The notes under the pieces were generated by a model. It was not told the DNA's origin. It did no database searches and saw nothing but the letters and a program-made list of their open reading frames with translations. The translations under genes and the position numbers were made by a program. From Pseudomonas sp. RGM2987 (GTDB lineage: Bacteria; Pseudomonadota; Gammaproteobacteria; Pseudomonadales; Pseudomonadaceae), in the NCBI RefSeq assembly GCF_022952855.1, contig NZ_JALJDX010000216.1:1-64000 (forward strand): a DNA stretch of 64,000 nucleotides, written 5' to 3'. Shown piece by piece: positions 26,507-35,204 of this stretch. Position 1 is the first letter of the stretch. Each line of letters starts with the position of its first letter.

Positions 26507-26914
26507 TCAACCCGCCAGCAAACGCGCCTTCTCGCCACGGGGCGTGAAGAACGCCAGCGCCGCAGCAACAACGAACAGCGCAGGTACGTCGCCGAGTAGA
26601 TGGCCGTAGTGGCTCATTCCATCCATTCCGACGCCAAAGGACTGCACAGCCATGATCGCGCCGTGCACGACGCTCGACCACACCGTAAACCAGATCAGGC
26701 TCAGGTGCTTCATCGGATCGCGTGAAGCTCTCAAGAGGAACACACCGAGCGTCGCGTAGATGCCGACGATCATCAACGGATAGTCGGAATGACCGTTGTG
26801 CCAAGTCCAGCCGGACGGCCATAGCAGCATCAACGGGCCGATTGCGAACACGGAAATCAAGCCCACGACGATCAGAACCATGCGCAAGGCCGCGAGTTTT
26901 TGGGTGTCGTTCAT
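26507..26914 (-). CDS. Small integral membrane protein (DUF6632-like)
   Basis: 135 residues with four predicted membrane spans: AALRMVLIVVGLISVFAIGP, PLMIVGIYATLGVFLL, LIWFTVWSSVVHGAIMAVQS and VPALFVVAAALAFF. The pattern of GWTWHNGHSDYPLMIVGIY and MDGMSHYGHLLGDVP is familiar from uncharacterised proteobacterial membrane proteins; the family name is from memory. No function assigned. Part of the accessory block, same strand as the flavin oxidoreductase. Confidence 0.7.
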   Translation of the reverse strand: MNDTQKLAALRMVLIVVGLISVFAIGPLMLLWPSGWTWHNGHSDYPLMIVGIYATLGVFLLRASRDPMKHLSLIWFTVWSSVVHGAIMAVQSFGVGMDGMSHYGHLLGDVPALFVVAAALAFFTPRGEKARLLAG

Positions 26915-27060
26915 GGCGGATTCCTAATGCGGCGTGACCGTCGCCATCAGTGGGGTGCCCAGGAGTATAGGACGCCTTGCTCATTACAATATATGTGACG
27001 GCCTGACAAGCGGGCCCCGGGGTTGCAGATCCTTACTTGGGCCGGAGGGAATCTGTACGC

Positions 27061-27954
27061 TCAAACCAGCATCGACTGCTGGGCAAAGATACCCGCCATC
27101 GCGCCTTGCCATGATGCCGTGGTGACCGAGGGCATTTGGGGATTGGCGAGATCGCCTGCGGCGTAGATACCAGGCATGCTGGTTTCGCGGCGTTCGTCGA
27201 CTTTGAGGGCGATGCCCTGGGGCGTATCGACCGTGGCTAGGCCCAGCGATTCATGCAGGCGCGCGGACGGCTTGTTGCGCGGATGCGCGAACAGGATGTC
27301 GACCGCGACAGGGGCGCCAGCGTCGAGCCTGACGGTGGCGTTATGGCTCTCGTCATGGTCGATTTCAGTGATCCGGCCATCGACGACAGGTATATGGCGG
27401 CGCGCCAGATCGGCCCGAATATCGGCTGGAATGTCGTGACCATCGGCGAAGACCGTCAGCGTGTCGGTCCAGTCGTGGTACAGCCTGACGTAGTTGTGCG
27501 ACGGCGGGCCGGACCAGACGAGGCCCCAATGCCGACCAGCAACCTCAAAGCCGTCGCAGTAGGGGCAAGGCACGATGGAGCTGCCCCAGCCTTTGGCAAA
27601 GCCGGGAATTTCAGGCATCTGGTCGGCGACGCCATAGCTCAGGATCAGGCGACGCGCCCTGAGGCTTTCACCATCGCCAGTGAAGACAGAGAAGTCGTCG
27701 ATGGCGCCGGAGATGCTCTCGGCCCGGGCATTGACCAGCCTGATCGTGGGATAGCGCACCAGTTGCTGCCGCGCCTCGGCCAGGATTTCCAGCGGCGGCT
27801 TGTGGTCGTGGCCGAGCAGGCCATGGGAGTGGTCGGCGAAGCGATTTCGCGGCAGGCCGGTGTCGAGAACGGTGACCTTGCGGCGGGCACGGCCGAGCTG
27901 CAAGGCAGCGGCGAGGCCGGCAAAACTGCCGCCGATGATGATGACGTCATTCAT
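27061..27954 (-). CDS. NAD(P)/FAD-dependent oxidoreductase, thioredoxin-reductase-like
   Basis: 297 residues. FAD-binding IIIGGSFAGLAAALQLGRAR at 6-25, a redox pair CPYC at 130-133 as in thioredoxin reductase, and a C-terminal FAD motif MPGIYAAGDLANPQMPSVTT. The second dinucleotide site is atypical: WGLVWSGPPSHNYVRLYHDW lacks the GxGxxA fingerprint, so the electron donor is uncertain. It is divergent from a TetR gene with shared operators, so it is probably the regulated target. Confidence 0.82.
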   Translation of the reverse strand: MNDVIIIGGSFAGLAAALQLGRARRKVTVLDTGLPRNRFADHSHGLLGHDHKPPLEILAEARQQLVRYPTIRLVNARAESISGAIDDFSVFTGDGESLRARRLILSYGVADQMPEIPGFAKGWGSSIVPCPYCDGFEVAGRHWGLVWSGPPSHNYVRLYHDWTDTLTVFADGHDIPADIRADLARRHIPVVDGRITEIDHDESHNATVRLDAGAPVAVDILFAHPRNKPSARLHESLGLATVDTPQGIALKVDERRETSMPGIYAAGDLANPQMPSVTTASWQGAMAGIFAQQSMLV

Positions 27955-28002
27955 GGTGAAAGGCTCCGCGCTGTGGATGAGGGAGATTGATTTGCAGCCT
28001 TA

Positions 28003-28051
28003 AGATACTTTGAAGTACCATAAATCACGAATTTAGATACTGTCAAGTACT
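28003..28051. promoter_or_regulatory. Two operator-like palindromes between the oxidoreductase and tetR genes
   Basis: AGATACT-TTGA-AGTACC (28003-28019) and AGATACT-GTCA-AGTACT (28035-28051) are near-identical inverted repeats spaced exactly 32 bases apart, about three helical turns. Placement between divergent genes, one of them a TetR regulator, suggests binding sites for it. Confidence 0.65.
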
Positions 28052-28063
28052 GGAATTTTTCTT

Positions 28064-28723
28064 ATGAACGACAACAGCCAGGCCCGGCGCGGCCGGCCCG
28101 TCAACGATGCGCTTGGCCAAACGATAATCGACGCCGCGGGCGAGCTCTTTGTGGAATTGGGTTTTCAAGCGACGACCATGGACAAGGTCGCCCAGCGGGC
28201 GAAGATATCCAAGCTAAGCATCTATCGGCACTTCGAGAACAAGGAGGCGTTATTCAGCGCGGCCATCGCGGCCCACTGCCAGCAGTTTGCCCCCCAGGCC
28301 CTTTTTGCAGGCGTCGACGGTTCGGCCGAAGATCAGCTCATGGCGGTGGGATCAACCCTGCTTCGCACGTTGTTGAGCCCGGACGTGCGCAGTGTCGAAG
28401 CCATGATCATGGCCGACAAGACGAATCAAAAGTCGCTAAGCAAGCGCCAATACGAAGCCGGCCCCGACTATGTCATCGGGCAAATCGAGGCCCTGTTGCG
28501 TCAGCTGCACGCGAAGGCGGTTCTGAACGTGCCCGACCCTCGCCAGTCCGCCCGCTTGTTTGCCGCGCTTATCAAAGGATCCGATCTCTTGATCATCGCG
28601 CGCTTCGATGAGGCGAAAGCAGAGGACGACAACGAAATCGAATCCTATTGCCGGTCGGCCGTTGCCATGTTTATCGCCGCGCACGTGACGCAAGCTGCCG
28701 CCGATCAGACAGTGCCAGGCTGA
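28064..28723 (+). CDS. TetR/AcrR family transcriptional regulator
   Basis: 219 residues. The N-terminal HTH runs from about 15 to 62: LGQTIIDAAGELFVELGFQA, TTMDKVAQRAKISKLSIYRH, FENKEALFSAAI. The C-terminal ligand domain is AcrR-like but not diagnostic. Divergent from the flavin oxidoreductase, with two palindromes in the 109-base gap; expected to repress both genes until a ligand binds. Confidence 0.88.
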   Translation: MNDNSQARRGRPVNDALGQTIIDAAGELFVELGFQATTMDKVAQRAKISKLSIYRHFENKEALFSAAIAAHCQQFAPQALFAGVDGSAEDQLMAVGSTLLRTLLSPDVRSVEAMIMADKTNQKSLSKRQYEAGPDYVIGQIEALLRQLHAKAVLNVPDPRQSARLFAALIKGSDLLIIARFDEAKAEDDNEIESYCRSAVAMFIAAHVTQAAADQTVPG

Positions 28724-28729
28724 AGACGC

Positions 28730-28755
28730 AAAAAGCCCGCAATTACGCGGGCTTA
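28730..28755 (-). terminator. Terminator after guaA
   Basis: AGCCCGC-GTAATT-GCGGGCT on the minus strand with TTTTG after it, between convergent tetR and guaA. Confidence 0.8.
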
Positions 28756-28798
28756 AGGTACTTCAATGCGCTTTGTGCCGGTTAGGCCGGACCCGGGA

Positions 28799-30376
28799 TC
28801 ATTCCCACTCAATCGTCGCCGGCGGCTTGCTCGACACGTCATACGTCACGCGGGAGATACCGTCGATTTCGTTGATGATCCGACCGGAAACCGTTTCCAG
28901 CAGCTCGTACGGCAGGTGTGCCCAGCGAGCGGTCATGAAGTCGATGGTTTCCACCGCGCGCAGGGCCACGACCCAGGCGTAGCGACGGCCATCGCCGACC
29001 ACGCCGACCGATTTCACCGGTTGGAACACCACGAAGGCCTGGCTGACCTTGTGGTACCAGTCGGCCTTGCGCAGTTCTTCGATGAAGATGTGGTCGGCGC
29101 GACGCAGCAGGTCGGCGTATTCCTTCTTCACTTCGCCGAGGATCCGCACGCCCAGGCCAGGGCCTGGGAATGGGTGGCGGTAGACCATGTCGTACGGCAA
29201 GCCCAGTTCAAGGCCCAGGCGACGCACTTCGTCCTTGAACAGCTCGCGCAGTGGTTCGACGAGCTTGAGGTTCATTTCTTCCGGCAGGCCACCGACGTTG
29301 TGGTGGGACTTGATCACGTGGGCCTTGCCGCTCTTGGCGCCGGCCGACTCGATCACGTCAGGGTAAATGGTGCCTTGGGCCAGGTACTTGATGTTGTCCA
29401 GCTTGCAGGATTCGGCATCGAACACGTCGATGAAGGTGCGACCGATGATCTTGCGCTTTTTCTCCGGGTCGGATTCGCCGGCCAGGTTGTTCAGGAACTG
29501 CTCTTCGGCGTTGGCGCGGATCACCTTGACGCCCATGTTCTCGGCGAACATGGCCATCACTTGCTCGCCTTCATGCAGGCGCAGCAGGCCGTTGTCGACG
29601 AAAACGCACGTCAGCTGGTCGCCGATGGCCTTGTGCAGCAGTGCAGCAACCACCGAGGAGTCGACGCCGCCGGACAGGCCCAGCAGCACGTTGTCGGTGC
29701 CGACCTGGGCGCGAACCTGGGCGATGGCGTCTTCGGCGATTTTCGACGGGGTCCACAGGGCTTCGCACTCGCAGATGTCGAGGATGAAGCGCGACAGGAT
29801 GCGACCGCCCTGCTTGGTGTGGGTCACTTCCGGGTGGAACTGCACGCCGTAGTAGCGACGATCATCGTTGAACATGCCGGCAATCGGGCAGCTCGGGGTA
29901 CTTGCCAGGATGTGGAAGTCTTCCGGCATCTTGGTGACTTTGTCACCGTGGCTCATCCATACGTCGAGGCCGAACAGGCCATCCGCATCGATGTGGTCTT
30001 CGATGCCGTCCAGCAGGCGGCTCTTGCCGACCACGTCGACGCGGGCATAACCGAACTCACGCAGGTCGGAGCCTTCTACCTTGCCGCCCAGTTGCTCGGC
30101 CATGGTCTGCATGCCGTAGCAGATGCCGAAGACCGGTACGCCCAGGTCGAACACCGCTTGCGGGCAACGCGGGCTGTTGGCTTCGTGCACGGACTCGGGA
30201 CCGCCGGCGAGGATGACGCCCTTGGGCGCGAATTCGCGAATCGCTTCGTCATCCATGTCGAACGGGTGCAATTCGCAGTACACGCCGATTTCACGCACGC
30301 GGCGGGCAATCAGTTGGGTGTACTGGGAACCGAAGTCGAGGATCAGGATGCGGTGAGCGTGAATGTCGAGGGCCAT
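28799..30376 (-). CDS. guaA: GMP synthase (glutamine-hydrolysing)
   Basis: Converts XMP to GMP using glutamine and ATP. 525 residues: class I glutamine amidotransferase domain with the nucleophile in VFGICYGMQTMAEQLGG, the ATP pyrophosphatase domain with LSGGVDSSVVAALLHKA, and the C-terminal dimerisation domain ending YDVSSKPPATIEWE. Downstream of guaB with a 79-base gap, the usual guaBA operon. Confidence 0.98.
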   Translation of the reverse strand: MALDIHAHRILILDFGSQYTQLIARRVREIGVYCELHPFDMDDEAIREFAPKGVILAGGPESVHEANSPRCPQAVFDLGVPVFGICYGMQTMAEQLGGKVEGSDLREFGYARVDVVGKSRLLDGIEDHIDADGLFGLDVWMSHGDKVTKMPEDFHILASTPSCPIAGMFNDDRRYYGVQFHPEVTHTKQGGRILSRFILDICECEALWTPSKIAEDAIAQVRAQVGTDNVLLGLSGGVDSSVVAALLHKAIGDQLTCVFVDNGLLRLHEGEQVMAMFAENMGVKVIRANAEEQFLNNLAGESDPEKKRKIIGRTFIDVFDAESCKLDNIKYLAQGTIYPDVIESAGAKSGKAHVIKSHHNVGGLPEEMNLKLVEPLRELFKDEVRRLGLELGLPYDMVYRHPFPGPGLGVRILGEVKKEYADLLRRADHIFIEELRKADWYHKVSQAFVVFQPVKSVGVVGDGRRYAWVVALRAVETIDFMTARWAHLPYELLETVSGRIINEIDGISRVTYDVSSKPPATIEWE

Positions 30377-30455
30377 GACTCAGTCTCATGTAATGAATCA
30401 GAAACAACTCGGGGCTGAATGCACAGCCCCGGTGATTAACGTTTTGCTGGAAGCC

Positions 30456-31925
30456 TTAACCTACGCGGTAGTTCGGCGCTTCCTTGGTGATCTGCACGTC
30501 GTGGACATGGGACTCGGCCATGCCGGCGCCGGTGATGCGGACGAATTCCGGCTGGGTGCGCATCTCTTCGATGTTGGCGCTGCCGGTGTAGCCCATGGAA
30601 GAACGCAGGCCGCCCATCAACTGATGGATGATGGCGCTCAGGGTGCCTTTGTACGGCACGCGACCTTCGATGCCTTCCGGCACCAGCTTCTCGGCGCCCG
30701 CGGAGGAGTCCTGGAAGTAACGGTCGGAAGAGCCCTGGGCCTGGGACATGGCGCCCAGCGAGCCCATGCCGCGATACGCCTTGTAGCTACGGCCCTGGAA
30801 CAGTTCGATCTCGCCCGGTGCTTCTTCGGTACCGGCGAACATCGAACCCATCATCACGCTGTAGGCACCGGCAACGATGGCCTTGGACAGGTCACCGGAG
30901 AAGCGGATGCCACCGTCGGCGATCAACGGAACACCGGTGCCTTCAAGGGCCGCGGCGACGTTGGCGATGGCGCTGATTTGCGGCACGCCGACACCGGCGA
31001 CGATGCGAGTGGTGCAGATCGAGCCTGGGCCGATACCGACCTTGACCGCGTCGGCGCCGGCTTCGGCCAGGGCCTTGGCGGCAGCGCCGGTGGCGATGTT
31101 GCCGCCAATCACCTGCACTTCAGGGAAGTTCTGCTTGACCCAGCGAACACGGTCGATCACGCCTTTGGAATGGCCGTGGGCAGTGTCCACCACCACCACG
31201 TCGACGCCGGCATTGACCAGGGCGGCGACGCGCTCACCGGTGTCCTTGCCAGTACCGACCGCAGCGCCTACGCGCAGACGACCCTGGTCATCCTTGCTGG
31301 CGAGTGGGTAGGCCTTGGCTTTTTCGATGTCGTTGACGGTCATCATGCCCTTGAGGGCGAATTTGTCGTCGACGATCAGCACGCGCTCAATGCGGTTCTT
31401 GTGTAGCAACTCGCGGACGTCGTCCTTGCTGGTGCCTTCCTTGACCGTGACCAGGCGCTCTTTGGGCGTCATCACTTGGCGGACGGTGGCGTCCAGGCGG
31501 TTCTCGAAACGCACGTCGCGAGAGGTGACGATGCCGACCAGGTCGCCATCGTGCAGCACCGGAACGCCGGAGATGTTGTGCATGCGGGTCAGTTCGAACA
31601 GATCGCGAACCGTGGCGTCAGCCTCGATGGTGATCGGATCCTTGACCACGCCAGCCTCGAACCGCTTGACCTTGCGCACTTCGGCGGCCTGCTGTTCGAT
31701 GGTCATGTTCTTGTGGATGATCCCGATACCGCCTTCCTGGGCCATGGCAATCGCCAGACGGGCTTCGGTCACGGTGTCCATGGCGGCGGAAACCAGGGGG
31801 ATATTCAGTTCGATGCCACGGGTGAGACGGGTTTTGAGACTGACTTCGTTAGGCAGCACCTCGGAATAACCGGGTACTAGGAGAATGTCGTCGAAGGTCA
31901 GGGCTTCTTGGCTGATACGCAGCAT
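30456..31925 (-). CDS. guaB: Inosine-5'-monophosphate dehydrogenase
   Basis: NAD-dependent oxidation of IMP to XMP, the committed step to guanine nucleotides. 489 residues: TIM barrel with tandem CBS domains inserted (about 95-210: RDLFELTRMHNISGVPVLHD), the catalytic loop GIGPGSICTTRIVAGVGVPQ, and GSLGAMSQAQGSSDRYFQ near the flap. The start at 31925 (MLRISQEALTFDDILLVPGY) is the family methionine. A TATAAT promoter lies 37 bases upstream. Confidence 0.98.
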   Translation of the reverse strand: MLRISQEALTFDDILLVPGYSEVLPNEVSLKTRLTRGIELNIPLVSAAMDTVTEARLAIAMAQEGGIGIIHKNMTIEQQAAEVRKVKRFEAGVVKDPITIEADATVRDLFELTRMHNISGVPVLHDGDLVGIVTSRDVRFENRLDATVRQVMTPKERLVTVKEGTSKDDVRELLHKNRIERVLIVDDKFALKGMMTVNDIEKAKAYPLASKDDQGRLRVGAAVGTGKDTGERVAALVNAGVDVVVVDTAHGHSKGVIDRVRWVKQNFPEVQVIGGNIATGAAAKALAEAGADAVKVGIGPGSICTTRIVAGVGVPQISAIANVAAALEGTGVPLIADGGIRFSGDLSKAIVAGAYSVMMGSMFAGTEEAPGEIELFQGRSYKAYRGMGSLGAMSQAQGSSDRYFQDSSAGAEKLVPEGIEGRVPYKGTLSAIIHQLMGGLRSSMGYTGSANIEEMRTQPEFVRITGAGMAESHVHDVQITKEAPNYRVG

Positions 31926-31961
31926 CGCGGGGGCTCCCGAGCGGGAAAATGGAAGCGCGCC

Positions 31962-31990
31962 ATTATACTCATGCACCCCGCCGGGCTCAA
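31962..31990 (-). promoter_or_regulatory. Sigma70-type promoter of guaBA
   Basis: TTGAGC (31985-31990), a 17-base spacer and a perfect TATAAT (31962-31967) on the minus strand, upstream of guaB. Confidence 0.7.
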
Positions 31991-32064
31991 TGTAAAACTC
32001 TGTCTATTATTGCCGGGGCGATTGATGGGCGAAACAGCACTCATATTTGGCCATACGCCGAAAC

Positions 32065-32161
32065 CTGTGGCGAGGGAGCTTGCTCCCGCTCGGTTGCGCA
32101 GCGACCGCCAAAAGCCAGGGCCGCTTCGCAGCCCAGCGGGAGCAAGCTCCCTCGCCACAAA
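32065..32161. repeat. Class II REP pair between guaB and the zinc-ribbon gene
   Basis: GTGGCGAGGGAGCTTGCTCC and the inverted copy GGGAGCAAGCTCCCTCGCCA with GGTTGCGCAGCGACC and CGCTTCGCAGCCC inner parts; compact variant of the same element seen at 15.9, 23.4 and 40.9 kb. Confidence 0.85.
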
Positions 32162-32183
32162 GAGCCATCCTCCAGGCGGTTAC

Positions 32184-32732
32184 CTACAACTCCACCTTCA
32201 CCCAACTCACCGGCTGGTCCAGCCAATCGGCGAACTCATCGAGAAACGCCTGCTTGAACCCGGCCTCCAGCCAGTTGTTGAAGATGAAGCCCAGGTTCGA
32301 GAAGCCGCACGGTTGCAGGAACAGGAACCCGTTGATGTCATCTTCATGCCCGCACTCGGGGCAGGTGAAGTTGTCGGTGCGCGCGGGCATCCAGTCTTCC
32401 AGGCTCTCGAACAGCGCCTCGCCAACTTCCTTGCGACATTCGGCACAGCCGGCCTCTTCGAGAAAGCCCTTGGCCGGCGTATAGATGCAGCGCTTGGTGA
32501 TGATCTCCAGGCCATTGACCGATTCGCCGAACGGCAAGGCATCGGGGTGCAACACCACGTTACGGGCGCCGGGGGCGATGGCGTGGGCCATGCGATTGCC
32601 GGTGCGCCCGCAGGTGGTCAGCTGCTCTTCGACGATATTCTTGCGCACCAGCCAGCGCACGATCGCCCGGGCCCGCGGCTCGTGGACGGGCAAGGTGGAA
32701 ATTTTCGGAACGATGATGCTTTGGGAGTTCAT
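32184..32732 (-). CDS. Conserved hypothetical protein with zinc-ribbon motif
   Basis: 182 residues. Two CxxC pairs, CAEC in LEEAGCAECRKEVGEALFE and CPEC in FTCPECGHEDDINGFLF, suggest a zinc ribbon; the C-terminal third is acidic and aromatic. The protein is common in pseudomonads, where it is sometimes named as a sugar ABC transporter ATPase, but it shows no Walker motif and that name looks wrong. Start at 32732 (MNSQSIIVPKIS). No function proposed. Confidence 0.7.
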   Translation of the reverse strand: MNSQSIIVPKISTLPVHEPRARAIVRWLVRKNIVEEQLTTCGRTGNRMAHAIAPGARNVVLHPDALPFGESVNGLEIITKRCIYTPAKGFLEEAGCAECRKEVGEALFESLEDWMPARTDNFTCPECGHEDDINGFLFLQPCGFSNLGFIFNNWLEAGFKQAFLDEFADWLDQPVSWVKVEL

Positions 32733-32799
32733 GGCGAGGCCTGGGGTTCTCTGGCGGGTGCAATCGAAGGCCGGCAGCTTAATCCCTGGCCCAGCCAGG

Positions 32800-33567
32800 T
32801 CAAGCACTCAGGTAGCGCCCGATCAAGGCGATGCCGCTGGCGAGCACCAGCCAGGTCACCAGGCGCACGAACGCCTCGCGGGACATTTTCATGGTCAGGC
32901 GCCGGCCGATCCAGAGGCCCAGCGCCATGGCCGGCAACAGGCACAACGCCAATACCAACAAGGGTAGCTCGGCATACACCCCGGCGATGGCAAACAGGCT
33001 CAAGCGCACCACGGTGCTGCAACTGATCAGCGCACTTTGCGTGGCCCGGGCCAGATCCTTGGGCAGCCGGCTGTTCAGGTAAATGGCATATAGGAAGCCG
33101 CCACTGCCGAACAACGCGCCGAACAAACCGCCCACCGTGCCCATCGGGAATGCCCACAACGATGACAACTGCGTCGGCCGGGTCTTGATCAGCAGGCTGT
33201 AAATCGCATAGCAGCTGATGAACAGCCCCATCATCAGCAGCAACAAGTCGGACTTGAGGTTGAGCAGGAAAATCACCCCCAGGGTGCAGCCCAGGGCCAT
33301 GCAGGGCAATAAGCGCAGCAGCTCCGCCCGGGAAACATCCCGACGCGACGGCAAGAGATTGCCGAACGCCGCGACGAAATCCAACAGCACCAGCAGCGGG
33401 ACGATTTTCGACAGGGGCAGGAACAGCAACAGGATCGGCGCTGCCACCAGTGCCGTGCCGAACCCGGCGATGCCGAACACGATATACGCCAGGGCGATGG
33501 CCAGGCCGATGACCAACCACTCCACAGGGGCGAATGCCCATTGGCCTAACCATGACAGAGGATCCAT
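32800..33567 (-). CDS. TauE/SafE family sulfite exporter-like permease
   Basis: 255 residues with about eight membrane spans, beginning MDPLSWLGQWAFAPVEWLVI. AYIVFGIAGFGTALVAAPIL and the second-half repeat MGTVGGLFGALFGSGGFLYA are the TauE/SafE (DUF81) signature. Members export sulfite, sulfoacetate or other organic anions; the substrate here is unknown. The frame runs upstream to 33783 through a REP sequence, so 33567 is the start. Confidence 0.87.
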   Translation of the reverse strand: MDPLSWLGQWAFAPVEWLVIGLAIALAYIVFGIAGFGTALVAAPILLLFLPLSKIVPLLVLLDFVAAFGNLLPSRRDVSRAELLRLLPCMALGCTLGVIFLLNLKSDLLLLMMGLFISCYAIYSLLIKTRPTQLSSLWAFPMGTVGGLFGALFGSGGFLYAIYLNSRLPKDLARATQSALISCSTVVRLSLFAIAGVYAELPLLVLALCLLPAMALGLWIGRRLTMKMSREAFVRLVTWLVLASGIALIGRYLSA

Positions 33568-33650
33568 TGCGCACTTCCTTGATGGCGGAGGGGCGACTTT
33601 AGCCAAGTGCCGGGCGGCATATCCAGTATTTGTGGTGACAGACCTATTGT

Positions 33651-33736
33651 CTTCGCGAGCAAGCCCGCTCCCACAGGGACAGCGCTGATATTCAGATCGC
33701 TGATATCCCTGTGGGAGCGGGCTTGCTCGCGAAGGG
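33651..33736. repeat. REPIN, class I, between divergent TauE and xseA
   Basis: CTTCGCGAGCAAGCCCGCTC and its inverse GAGCGGGCTTGCTCGCGAAG separated by about 30 bases. Confidence 0.88.
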
Positions 33737-33821
33737 AGCGACTCGGCCTGACAGGTACTGTGCAGGAGGAATTGTCTCCACACATGGAGATTCAGCCACG
33801 AATGCCCTTATCATGCCGCCC

Positions 33822-35201
33822 ATGATTAAAGATCCCTTTGCCCGACTGGGCCTGGACCGTGAGGTCCTGACTGTCAGCCAGCTCAACGGCCGTGCGCGGG
33901 TGTTGCTTGAAGACGTGTTCAGCAACATCTGGGTCGAGGGCGAAATATCCAACCTCGCCCGTCCGGCCTCCGGCCACGTGTACTTCACCCTCAAGGACAG
34001 CGGCGCCCAGGTGCGTTGCGCGCTGTTCCGGCAGAACGCCGCGCGGGTCCGCCAGGCGCTGAAGGACGGGCTGGCGGTGAAGGTGCGTGGCAAGGTCTCG
34101 CTGTTCGAGGGCCGTGGCGACTATCAACTGATCCTTGACACCGTGGAGCCGGCCGGTGACGGCGCCCTGCGCCTGGCCTTCGATGCCTTGAAGGACAAGC
34201 TCAGCGCCGAAGGCCTGTTCAGCGCCGAGCGCAAGGTGCCGCTGCCCGCTCATCCGCAACGCATTGGCATCATCAGCTCGCCCACTGGCGCGGTGATCCG
34301 CGACATCATCAGCGTGTTCCGCCGCCGCGCACCGCAGATTGCCCTGACGTTGATCCCAACCGCCGTACAGGGCCGCGAAGCCACCGCGCAGATCGTCCGC
34401 GCCTTGAAACTGGCGGACGCCCGAGGCTTCGATGCGCTGATCCTGGCCCGGGGCGGTGGTTCGCTGGAAGACTTGTGGTGTTTCAACGAAGAAGCCGTGG
34501 CCCGGGCGGTGGATGAATGCGTGACGCCGATCGTCAGTGCCGTCGGCCATGAAACAGACGTGTCCATCAGCGATTTCGTCGCCGACGTGCGCGCCCCGAC
34601 GCCCTCCGCCGCCGCCGAACTGCTGGCGCCGGATGCCGGCGACCTGGTGCGCCGGGTCGAGAGCCTGCATCGCCGACTGGTGATGCGCATGCGCGACCGG
34701 TTGATGCGCGATCAACTGCGCCTTGAAGGCCTGACCCGGCGTCTGCGCCATCCAGGCGAGCGCCTGCGCCAGCAAGCCCAGCGCCTGGATGACCTGGACA
34801 TGCGCCTGCGCCGGGCCTTCGAGCGCAGCCTCAATATCCGCCGTGAACGGCTGATCCGCCTGGAAACCCGTCTCGCCGGACAACATCCCGGTCGGCACCT
34901 GGCATTGTTGCGCCATCGCCTGGACAGCCTCGCCGAACGCCTGCCGCGTGTCATGCGCGAAGGCTTGAAAGCGCGACGGTTGCAATTGCACAACCAGATG
35001 CAGACCCTGCACATTGTCAGCCCGTTGGCGACCCTTGGCCGTGGCTACAGCATTCTGCTGGACGAACGTGGCCATGCCATCCGCAGCGCCAGCCAGACCC
35101 AGACCGGCCAGCGCCTGAGCGCCCGCCTCGGCGAAGGCGAACTGTTGGTGCGGGTCGAAGACAATCACCTGACACCGGTCACCCTTTCTCTACTGGATTG
35201 A
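33822..35201 (+). CDS. xseA: Exodeoxyribonuclease VII large subunit
   Basis: Catalytic subunit of exonuclease VII, which digests single-stranded DNA to oligonucleotides. 459 residues: OB-fold domain (NIWVEGEISNLARPASGHVY), catalytic core with SSPTGAVIRDIISVF, ARGGGSLEDLWCFNEE and VGHETDVSISDFVADVRAPT, followed by a long arginine-rich coiled coil. ATG 33822 is the family start; 33813 is an alternative. Its TGA is three bases before the M23 peptidase ATG. Confidence 0.96.
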   Translation: MIKDPFARLGLDREVLTVSQLNGRARVLLEDVFSNIWVEGEISNLARPASGHVYFTLKDSGAQVRCALFRQNAARVRQALKDGLAVKVRGKVSLFEGRGDYQLILDTVEPAGDGALRLAFDALKDKLSAEGLFSAERKVPLPAHPQRIGIISSPTGAVIRDIISVFRRRAPQIALTLIPTAVQGREATAQIVRALKLADARGFDALILARGGGSLEDLWCFNEEAVARAVDECVTPIVSAVGHETDVSISDFVADVRAPTPSAAAELLAPDAGDLVRRVESLHRRLVMRMRDRLMRDQLRLEGLTRRLRHPGERLRQQAQRLDDLDMRLRRAFERSLNIRRERLIRLETRLAGQHPGRHLALLRHRLDSLAERLPRVMREGLKARRLQLHNQMQTLHIVSPLATLGRGYSILLDERGHAIRSASQTQTGQRLSARLGEGELLVRVEDNHLTPVTLSLLD

Positions 35202-35204
35202 TCC

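Noticed and set aside
26202..26984. 260-codon minus-strand frame covering the HicA-like middle segment
   Set aside because: Only its last ~15 codons belong to the HicA-like protein; the rest overlaps the membrane protein gene in another frame.
28766..30418. 550-codon plus-strand frame opposite guaA
   Set aside because: Complete overlap with guaA, no RBS, shadow composition.
32184..32732. Name 'sugar ABC transporter ATPase' sometimes used for this family
   Set aside because: No Walker A, Walker B or ABC signature is present; the visible feature is a CxxC pair suggesting a zinc ribbon.
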